DNA of 64,000 bases from Gloeocapsopsis dulcis (GTDB lineage Bacteria; Cyanobacteriota; Cyanobacteriia; Cyanobacteriales; Chroococcidiopsidaceae), in NCBI RefSeq assembly GCF_032163395.1, contig NZ_CP119968.1, forward strand, positions 3,808,001-3,872,000, written 5' to 3'. The notes under the pieces were generated by a model. The model did not search any database and was not told where the DNA came from. It saw nothing but the letters and a program-made list of their open reading frames with translations. The position numbers and the translations under genes are program-made. Position 1 is the stretch's first letter. Every line of letters begins with the position of its first letter. This document shows positions 57,669-64,000 of the stretch, in pieces.

Positions 57669-58497
57669 CAACCGAAAGCGCGACAAACTCGGTGAGGATT
57701 TTTTTTGTAGAAATATTGAAGTAACGCGATCGCTCTATCTTGATCGTCAATATAGAAGCATAAACTTTTTGTTTCTGACTGTCTTATCTACGGCTCATGT
57801 AAAGGAAAATACATATTTGGATCTACTTTTTGATAGATGTGATTTTACCACTGATTTAACTATTAACTTATAATACTTTGTTCATACTACGGGATAGCAA
57901 TGGTCGATATGGTTAGGACACTATAGAAGGCTTAAATCCATTGCCCAAATCTTGCTTTTACCCCTGAACCCTGAACCCTAATATTGAGTTGCATTTTATA
58001 AAATTTTCATCAAGTTTTCATTGAAAATTATAAAATGACAGATGGAGAAGTAATACTTTAATACTAGTTATTGAAAATCAGGAGGATTTTCTTATTTTAA
58101 CTTTAAGGTAGTCTCTTGGATTACTTCAATAGAGTTTAAAGTATTTGTTGATGAAGTCTGCATTAATTACCCTTATTAGCTACGCACGTAAGGATATAGA
58201 AAGTCAGTACAAGCTAATTTCTGATACCAGTATTTTATAGACTGCTGATTCCTCTAAAAATCTAACTAGAAATAGATGTATTTTTTTTAAGAATTCAGTA
58301 ATTTGTTCATGATAGAAGTGAGTTCACTAACTTCTCTAGAGTCATTTCTATCAGCACTTTTTGCAGAAAAACCTGTTTAGCGCTGAAACTTTTATAGAAA
58401 ATCAAAATCAAAACTTAAAGCATGCATTCAAACTGATAAATTACCGTATCAGTTGGATATGCATCTTGAATGTGGTTGAGGAAAAGCAGGAGAGAAA
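57669..58497. other. Intergenic region before the large RTX gene
   Basis: AT-rich, no convincing gene; an open stretch of about 85 codons at 58361-58621 overlaps the RTX start in another frame and is not called. A short heptamer repeat (CCCTGAA, two copies and a partial) lies at 57961-57980. Confidence 0.45.
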
Positions 58498-60573
58498 ATG
58501 TCAATTATACATGGTACGAGGAAACCCGATCTCATCAAAGGCACTTCAGGTGCAGACAAAATCTTTGGTTGGGCAATTGGTGACAATGAGCAGAGTCCTT
58601 CGGGGAATGATACCTTGCTAGGAAACGCTGGAAACGACATAATTTATGGTGGTACAGGTGATGACAGTTTAGTGGGTGGTGCAGGGCTAGACATCCTTTA
58701 CGGTGGAACAGGCAATGACACCCTCGAAGGTAGTAATGGCTACGATATCCTCTATGGAGAAGCAGGTAAGGATCTACTCGCAGGTGGTAGAGGAGATGAC
58801 ACTCTTTATGGTGGTAGAGGGAACGATCAGCTTTACGGTCACGCTGGGGATGATATTTTAGATGGTGGTTTGGGGAATGACACGCTAAGCGGTGGAATTG
58901 GCAATGATGTCTACATAGTCAACAGTAGTAGCGATGTAGTCATTGAAATCATTAATCCCATAGAAATGTATGATGAAAACTGGAATATAGAAATTGTTGA
59001 CGCAGATATTGACACTGTATATGCCTCAATTACTTATACTTTAGGGCAGTATGTAGAGAATTTAGTTCTTAGTGGTAATCAACCTATCGAGGGTACAGGA
59101 AATTCGGTAAACAATTTTATTACTGGTAACGATGCTAATAATAAAATTTATGGAAAAGGTGGAAATGACACACTTGATGGCGGTTTTGGCAGTGATACTT
59201 TAATTGGTGGATTTGGCGACGATGCTTACTATATAGACAGTCTTGATGACAAGATTGTTGAGTTACCAAATCAAGGTACTGACACTGTTTATTCCTCAAT
59301 AAGTTATGTTTTAGGCAAGCATATAGAACACTTAGTCCTTACAGATGACGGTTTAATTGGTATTGGTAATCCCCTAAGCACGGTACAAAGCAATATTAAT
59401 AGTCCTACCTTTGCTGTAGGTAATACTTTAGATAATATTCTTGTTGGTAATGATGCTGAAAACAGTTTGTATGGCGGCGCAGGTAATGATTTTCTAGATG
59501 GTGGTTTAGGTCATGATACGTTAGTTGGTGGTACTGGAAACGACTACTATATTGTTGATAATATTGGTAATGCAATTATCGAATTTGTCAATGAAGGCAC
59601 TGATTGGGTTGAATCAACGGTAAGTTACACCCTAGACAATCATCTCGAAAATTTGTCCTTGGGTGGCGATCGCAATATTAATGGCACTGGCAATGCACTC
59701 AACAACATCATTTACGGCAACAGCGGCAACAATGTATTATCCGGTGGACTTGGTAACGACAAAATAGACGCGAGTTTTGGTGAAGATCGTCTTTATGGTG
59801 GTGGCGGTAATGATACGCTCAATGGCAGCTTGGGTGACGATCTTGTTGCTGGTGGTGATGGCAATGACTCGCTGGAGGGCGGAGACGGTAATGACACCGT
59901 GTTAGGTGGATTGGGCAATGATAAATTAGATGGCAGCTTCGGCGACGATAGTCTAGATGGAGGATTAGGTAACGATACACTCCAAGGGGGATTTGGCAAC
60001 GATACGCTTGTAGGCGGTGAAGGGAACGACTTACTTCGAGATATGGAGTTCGGTGTCGAAGCTAACTTTTTGTTTGGCGGTGCAGGTAATGACACGCTTG
60101 AAGGCGGCGGCACGCTCAACGGCGGTGGCGGTGATGATAAACTCAGAGGCGGTTCTGACAATGACACTTTAATTGGCAGTGCAGGTAATGACACGCTATT
60201 TGGCAGCTTTGGCGATGATGTCTTGACAGGTGGTGCCGGACGTGACTGCTTTGGTTTTTATGAACCATTCCAAGGTATAGATAAGATTACAGATTTTATT
60301 GTTGGGGAAGATCAAATTTTTGTTTATGCGATCGCACCTAATTCAGGTGTTGGTTTTGGTGTTAGTACCCAGTTAAATCGCGGTACGCACATTAGCGCAG
60401 CACAATTCACAATTGGTAGCGCGGCATCAACGGCAGAACATCGGTTTATATACAACCGCAACACAGGGGCTTTGTCTTTTGACGAAGATGGTAAAGGAGT
60501 CACGCAGAAAGTCCAGTTTGCGTTATTACCTAAAGGCTTAGACATGAGTCACTCTGACATTTTCGTTTTGTAG
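58498..60573 (+). CDS. Large RTX calcium-binding repeat protein
   Basis: A 691-aa protein built of RTX nonapeptide repeats (GGxGNDxLxGG) in several blocks (about 35-135, 215-245, 315-345, 420-590). The blocks alternate with 60-residue inserts of the type DTVYASITYTLGQYVENLVLSG and GTGNSVNNFITGNDANNKIY. The C-terminal RTX cap (DCFGFYEPFQGIDKITDF, then FALLPKGLDMSHSDIFVL) holds the secretion signal. No enzymatic domain is evident, so it is probably a calcium-dependent structural or surface protein exported by a type I system. A terminator hairpin follows at 60596. Confidence 0.92.
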   Translation: MSIIHGTRKPDLIKGTSGADKIFGWAIGDNEQSPSGNDTLLGNAGNDIIYGGTGDDSLVGGAGLDILYGGTGNDTLEGSNGYDILYGEAGKDLLAGGRGDDTLYGGRGNDQLYGHAGDDILDGGLGNDTLSGGIGNDVYIVNSSSDVVIEIINPIEMYDENWNIEIVDADIDTVYASITYTLGQYVENLVLSGNQPIEGTGNSVNNFITGNDANNKIYGKGGNDTLDGGFGSDTLIGGFGDDAYYIDSLDDKIVELPNQGTDTVYSSISYVLGKHIEHLVLTDDGLIGIGNPLSTVQSNINSPTFAVGNTLDNILVGNDAENSLYGGAGNDFLDGGLGHDTLVGGTGNDYYIVDNIGNAIIEFVNEGTDWVESTVSYTLDNHLENLSLGGDRNINGTGNALNNIIYGNSGNNVLSGGLGNDKIDASFGEDRLYGGGGNDTLNGSLGDDLVAGGDGNDSLEGGDGNDTVLGGLGNDKLDGSFGDDSLDGGLGNDTLQGGFGNDTLVGGEGNDLLRDMEFGVEANFLFGGAGNDTLEGGGTLNGGGGDDKLRGGSDNDTLIGSAGNDTLFGSFGDDVLTGGAGRDCFGFYEPFQGIDKITDFIVGEDQIFVYAIAPNSGVGFGVSTQLNRGTHISAAQFTIGSAASTAEHRFIYNRNTGALSFDEDGKGVTQKVQFALLPKGLDMSHSDIFVL

Positions 60574-60595
60574 CGTCTAGGCAGTGTAGTAAGAA

Positions 60596-60620
60596 TTGGG
60601 GCATATTTGTTATGCCCCAA
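60596..60620. terminator. Hairpin after the large RTX gene
   Basis: Perfect 10-bp stem TTGGGGCATA / TATGCCCCAA with loop TTTGT, 23 bp past the RTX stop. There is no T-run, but the stem is strong. Confidence 0.7.
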
Positions 60621-60693
60621 ACCTATTGGTTATTTGATGCATCTGTAACAAACTTCTAGGCAAATACTGAGGATGATTTGGTGAGTAGGAATT

Positions 60694-61437
60694 ATGCAAA
60701 CTGGTAGTCAAGAGCAAGTCGATGGGTTGTTAGCTTTATTGAGCCGTTATCAACTGATGCCGCAATTAGTGCGCAGTCTGATGATTGATCAAGCGATCGC
60801 TGATATCCCGTGCACTGAAGAAGAACGCCAAACGGCGATTGCAGCGTTTGAAGCCCAACAGCAAATTACTCCAACAACACGGCAAGCATGGCTAGATCAA
60901 CAAGGCATGAGCTTAGCCCAAATGCAGGAGCTAGCAGTGCGGCCTGTGTTACTAGAAAAGCATAAAACAACCGTTTGGGGACCGAAGGTTGATAATTATT
61001 TCTTAACCCGCAAAGCACATCTAGATCAGGTAGTATACTCTCTGATCCGGACGAAAGATATGGGGTTAGCTCAAGAAATTTACTTTCGGATCTTAGAAGG
61101 AGAACAATCGTTTGCCGAGTTAGCCCGCGAACACTCGCAAGGTGCAGAAGCTAAAACAAGCGGGTTGTTAGGACCAGTGCCACTGGCACAACCACATCCT
61201 GCGATTAGTAAACTGTTATCTGTCAGTCAACCAGGGCAACTGTGGGCACCGCGTCCTTTAGCTGAATGGGTGGTGATTGTTCGTCTAGAAAAGTTAATGC
61301 CCGCACGACTCGATAAATCAATGCGCCGTCGCTTGCAAGATGAGTTGTTTGAAACTTGGCTAGCCCAAAAAATGCAGCAAGTTGATCTTACCCAATTTGT
61401 GACAGCAAGTTTACGCGATTGCAACTCAATATCTTAA
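60694..61437 (+). CDS. PpiC-type (parvulin) peptidyl-prolyl isomerase
   Basis: A 247-aa protein with an N-terminal helical SurA-like part (about 1-105, LLSRYQLMPQLVRSLMIDQA) and a parvulin domain (about 108-205). The parvulin signature includes AQEIYFRILEGEQSFAELAREHSQ, GLLGPVPLAQPHPAISKLL and LAEWVVIVRLEKLMPARLD. No signal peptide is seen. In cyanobacteria genes of this type often stand next to type I export genes, and its place after two RTX genes fits a chaperone role for secreted proteins. It overlaps the sulfotransferase stop by a few bases. Confidence 0.85.
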   Translation: MQTGSQEQVDGLLALLSRYQLMPQLVRSLMIDQAIADIPCTEEERQTAIAAFEAQQQITPTTRQAWLDQQGMSLAQMQELAVRPVLLEKHKTTVWGPKVDNYFLTRKAHLDQVVYSLIRTKDMGLAQEIYFRILEGEQSFAELAREHSQGAEAKTSGLLGPVPLAQPHPAISKLLSVSQPGQLWAPRPLAEWVVIVRLEKLMPARLDKSMRRRLQDELFETWLAQKMQQVDLTQFVTASLRDCNSIS

Positions 61438-62504
61438 ATCTCGTAACCAAACTGGCTCATGTAGGGCTTGAGATGTCTACAAATGTAGTTTGTCCGTCGA
61501 TTAACTTCTGGTAGAAGCTTAACACCGCGTGGTTGAATTTGAGTCTTACAATTTTGAGCTAGATTCTGCTCTATACTCAAAAACTTAAGGATTTTAGATA
61601 TAGTTATGTCTGGTTCTATACAGAGTTCTTCATATTTAACGGAAATAAAATCTTTACTTTCTAGTGAATTAATATTATCTAAAAAATTAGAAAATGCCCG
61701 AGTTAAGTTCCTACTCAAAATCCAAATTCTTGCCTCAGAGAAAAACTCTGATAAGAATACTAGCCTGAAGGCAGACAGTACTATTCGCATCTCGAAAAGC
61801 TTTGCATACATTTTAAATTGAATAGCAACATAAGGATTCTTATTTTCTAACACAGATCGTAATGTTTTTAGCCGAGAATTAATAACTTGGATGGGATGCC
61901 GATGGATAAAAATGAATTTAGCGTTTGGAAACGCCTTCTTTAAATGTAAAAAATTAGTAAAATCCCAAGGGTTCTTTAGAAGAAGGATTTTGTTGTTACC
62001 AGACAAAAGTTGAATCTTTCTACATGCCTCATAAAGAATTGCAAAAGTCTCAGAATTCAGCTGAAAACCATCATCAAAAAATAAAGTGGTATTCTGACCA
62101 TGTAATGCTCGACCAAGTGATTTAAAGAGAGAATCAGGAAAACGAGGTGGTTGTATAGCGTTCATCTGAATTAGTCCATACTCCTCTGGATAGTTTGAAT
62201 CGATTTCAACATTGTCAAAAATACGATTCTTTATACCTAGAGACTTATAAAGATTATCAAGTTCTTCACGAACCTGCTTTTCTCTTTGATAAACGTAATT
62301 CAAGAGAAGTTCATCATATTTAACAATATGATAAGCATCAAAAAAGTTAAAGCACTAAGTTTCAGTAAGCAATTTATAGAGTAAAGTTGTCCCTGGTCTG
62401 GGGGTTCCAAGAAGGAAAACAGGCGAAACGCTGACGTGGTCAAGTAGATGAAGAAGTGAATTTTCTCTATTAATTTCTGCACTAATTGAGCTGGGTAAAG
62501 ACAT
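61434..62504 (-). pseudogene. Sulfotransferase gene interrupted by a nonsense codon
   Basis: The full frame from ATG 62504 to 61434 would code for 356 aa. It begins MSLPSSISAEINRENSLLHL and contains the PAPS 5'-phosphosulfate loop FLLGTPRPGTTLLY (about 30-43) and the 3'-phosphate site FIFIHRHPIQVINSR near 200. Codon 50 is TAG (62355-62357) in the sequence LLTET-stop-CFNFFDAYHIV, where Gln (CAG) is expected. The downstream 289-residue open part lacks the PAPS loop, so it should not be active unless the stop is read through. Confidence 0.75.
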
Positions 62505-62736
62505 TTTAGAAATTACTCCAAATTATGAAGTTTTTATCACTATCTAAGTGTAGAAACCTGCAATTATAAATACTCACAATTGCAAACAAAACCTGAACAA
62601 ACCAAAATTAATTGCAACGTGTCTGCCGCGGGAGCGATCGCCTGACCATTCACTCACTACTCATTCATTAAAAGCTGTAATCTGCATTTAGTATGGAGTT
62701 CCACTTTTCTTCGTGCCATTCACTTTAGAATCATGA

Positions 62737-63060
62737 TTAAGACCTAAAAGTTGCTGATAGTAATGATTTAGCATCGTGGCAATGTCTGTGAAGTAGTTGA
62801 AGGTTGTCGTAATTGTCTTTACCACCTTTTGAGGGGGGGAGTTTGTGGTCGATTTCCATCAAATCTTCATCTACGCTTCCCAATTTGGTTGGATCGACTC
62901 TAACGATCAATAATCCGGACAAAACACCAACATCTGATGCCCCTAGTGGCTCAACCTTTACAGACGTTGGAGGGCACTCACCGTCACACCATCCACAACA
63001 GGCAGAAAACCAGAGGTTAGAATGAGGTGCTAACGTGCCAAGTAGGCTAACTGAATGCAC
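62737..63060 (-). pseudogene. HNH endonuclease remnant, probably from a group II intron protein
   Basis: The last 55 residues read DEDLMEIDHKLPPSKGGKDN then LQLLHRHCHDAKS, the HNH nuclease end found in group II intron maturases and related endonucleases. The first Cys pair normally before it is missing. The upstream 45 codons, from a start overlapping the methyltransferase stop, do not look like protein of that family and include GTGTGACGGTGAGTGCCC, which may be intron RNA sequence. It is thus likely a deleted intron with only the HNH end left. Confidence 0.5.
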
Positions 63061-63908
63061 GCTTGTAGGCTGTCCCAGTAGCTATCGATCAAGGAACGGG
63101 ATGAATCTGCTTGAGCCGCTTCTATCTGTTCCTTTGAAATGTCATAGCCTTCCTGCATTGCCTGAATCACCTGAGCAATTTGGTTGCCCACTGCCCCTTG
63201 TTGACGTAGCCAGTTGAGCTGATCGTCCGTTCCAAACTGGAGCAGCATTGAGCGAATCCTTTGATAGCTTTGACTGAGTCGCTGACTGTCTTTCCATTTA
63301 ACGGGATGATTCCAGTGAGCAGCCACCGATGCTTGCTTTGTCAATACAGCCAACTGATGCCCAACACGCACAATTTCTACCGTAAAGCTGTTGGGGTAAA
63401 CCGCTAACCAATTCCGCACAATCGCCTTTTCACTGGCTCGTCGATAATCATCCAAGATCACCACACCGCCGATCTCCAACTGATCATAAACTTGGTACAG
63501 GCAAGCTTCTCGTCCTCGTAGCGTGTAAAAAGCGGGACCGTCAATGATCGCACAATTGATCGTTAATCCATGCAAATCAGCAGTGGGAGTATAGGAGAGA
63601 ATGTTTCCACCATAGGTTTGGAAGGTCAACGGCTGGTGCAGTAGGGTAAGATTGGAGTGGGTCAGCAATGTCTTCGCCAGTGCCTGAGTTTGGCTGAAAC
63701 AGTAGGGATCGCTTTCGCTCGAGAAAACCTGGGCATCCGTGAAGCTGTTGGCTAGCCGAATTGAGCTTTTGCCACTGCCAAATTCCACCAGCGTTTTCAG
63801 ATTTGGTACCTTCTGACGCACGATCGCGATCATACGGGTAAAGGCAGCTTCCCCCATACTCCAGGGGGTATCCAGGTTCAGGTGTTCTCGCTCAATGGTG
63901 TTGACCAT
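63030..63908 (-). CDS. Class I SAM-dependent methyltransferase-like protein
   Basis: A 292-aa protein from ATG 63908, which has an AGGATAAGGG ribosome site; the frame is open to 63998 but the added 30 residues overlap intron-like sequence. The segment LKTLVEFGSGKSSIRLANSF near 40-59 corresponds to the SAM-binding glycine loop, followed by FSSESDPYCFSQ (acidic loop) and INCAIIDGPAFYTLRGRE with IGGVVILDDYRR. This fits O-methyltransferase-like or glycan-cluster methyltransferases. The C-terminal 100 residues are helical and unassigned. Confidence 0.72.
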   Translation of the reverse strand: MVNTIEREHLNLDTPWSMGEAAFTRMIAIVRQKVPNLKTLVEFGSGKSSIRLANSFTDAQVFSSESDPYCFSQTQALAKTLLTHSNLTLLHQPLTFQTYGGNILSYTPTADLHGLTINCAIIDGPAFYTLRGREACLYQVYDQLEIGGVVILDDYRRASEKAIVRNWLAVYPNSFTVEIVRVGHQLAVLTKQASVAAHWNHPVKWKDSQRLSQSYQRIRSMLLQFGTDDQLNWLRQQGAVGNQIAQVIQAMQEGYDISKEQIEAAQADSSRSLIDSYWDSLQACIQLAYLAR

Positions 63909-63965
63909 ACCCTTATCCTGCCTCAGGATATATTGAATTATCCACAATACTATTTTAAATTTAAA

Positions 63966-64000
63966 CACAGGTTCAACCGTACGTAAGCCACCCGACACCA
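63966..64000 (-). other. Possible group II intron domain V end
   Basis: On the minus strand the edge reads GGCTTACGTACGGTTGAAC. The ACGTACGGTT segment resembles the 3' strand of group II intron domain V (usually GAGCCGT...ACGGTTC). The other strand would lie outside the window, so it cannot be confirmed. Confidence 0.2.

Larger units (their letters stand above)
56300..57670 (-). mobile_element. IS200/IS605-group element with tnpB only (IS1341-like)
   Basis: The element holds a tnpB gene without a Y1 transposase. Its right end, read on the minus strand after tnpB, is a hairpin with GAATCCTCCGAATTC and ends GTGGGGAGTGTCAA at about 56300, the usual end of such elements. The left limit is uncertain; hairpins at 57621-57668 lie beyond the gene start and may mark it or belong to an older copy. 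It is inserted between two RTX genes. Confidence 0.65.

Noticed and set aside
58449-60545. Long antisense frames across the RTX gene, rich in Pro/Ser/Leu
   Set aside because: They are mirror translations of the repetitive GGxGNDxL codons and have no start site or family features.
57500-62504. Stop-codon reassignment (TAR read as Gln) because two genes show Gln-to-stop changes
   Set aside because: All other genes use TAA and TAG as normal stops, so local decay is simpler.

Overview
The window looks like a chromosome segment of a cyanobacterium. It carries chlorophyll genes (chlB, chlH), the cyanobacterial oxidative pentose phosphate cluster fbp-tal-zwf-opcA, a zipN/ftn2 division gene, a PatD-family gene and a desA-type desaturase, and it is full of the HIP1 octamer GCGATCGC. 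A FraH-like zinc-ribbon/FHA protein, PatD and a Mo-nitrogenase C-terminal-domain protein place it near the heterocyst-forming lineage or its unicellular sister group (Chroococcidiopsis/Gloeocapsopsis-like). That placement is inference; no heterocyst or nif operon is visible.

Layout. 1-309 is the start of a methyltransferase running off the left edge. 621-4680 holds pgl, two FHA genes, an AraC regulator and azlCD. 4686-6212 is chlB. 6730-11711 is an accessory export island: a 54-aa double-glycine peptide, a C39-peptidase ABC transporter, an HlyD adaptor, an atypical thioredoxin and a Mo-nitro_C protein. 11736-28200 is mostly housekeeping: rph, a CobO-like gene, dcd, a thymidylate synthase/DUF4346 fusion, peroxiredoxin, PRC-barrel and SLH genes, aspS, glyS, a nitrilase, fba, tRNA-Lys, a mutarotase and pdhA, with an amidase remnant at 16175-16335. 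28395-43574 carries zipN, an AEC transporter, the opcA-zwf-tal-fbp operon, an LpxB-like glycosyltransferase and chlH. 44021-48540 is a mixed region with a methyltransferase, a HAD phosphatase, DUF1350, and an MntA gene beside a truncated HepT, bracketed by pieces of a second methyltransferase copy. 48547-54706 holds desA, a fused peptide ABC ATPase, patD and a bifunctional (p)ppGpp synthetase/hydrolase. From 54790 to the right edge the window is accessory: a STAND-type HTH protein, two RTX proteins separated by a TnpB element, a parvulin, a sulfotransferase with a nonsense codon, an HNH remnant and a methyltransferase.

How genes work together. Zwf, OpcA, Pgl, Tal, Fbp and Fba cover most of the oxidative pentose phosphate route and its link to the Calvin cycle. 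ChlH and ChlB act at two steps of chlorophyll synthesis. Dcd feeds dUMP synthesis next to a thymidylate synthase-like fusion. The peptide, transporter and adaptor form a plausible type I export system.

The most interesting item is the peptide at 6730-6894. It is too short for standard ORF filters. Its predicted 30-residue core is cationic and extremely aromatic, with four cysteines placed symmetrically (C-x9-C-x4-C-x9-C), resembling an animal-type beta-hairpin antimicrobial peptide. No dedicated modification enzyme is visible nearby. Other unusual features are Gln-to-stop changes in tnpB and in the sulfotransferase, repeats nested within repeats, and heptamer repeats that have entered coding sequence.
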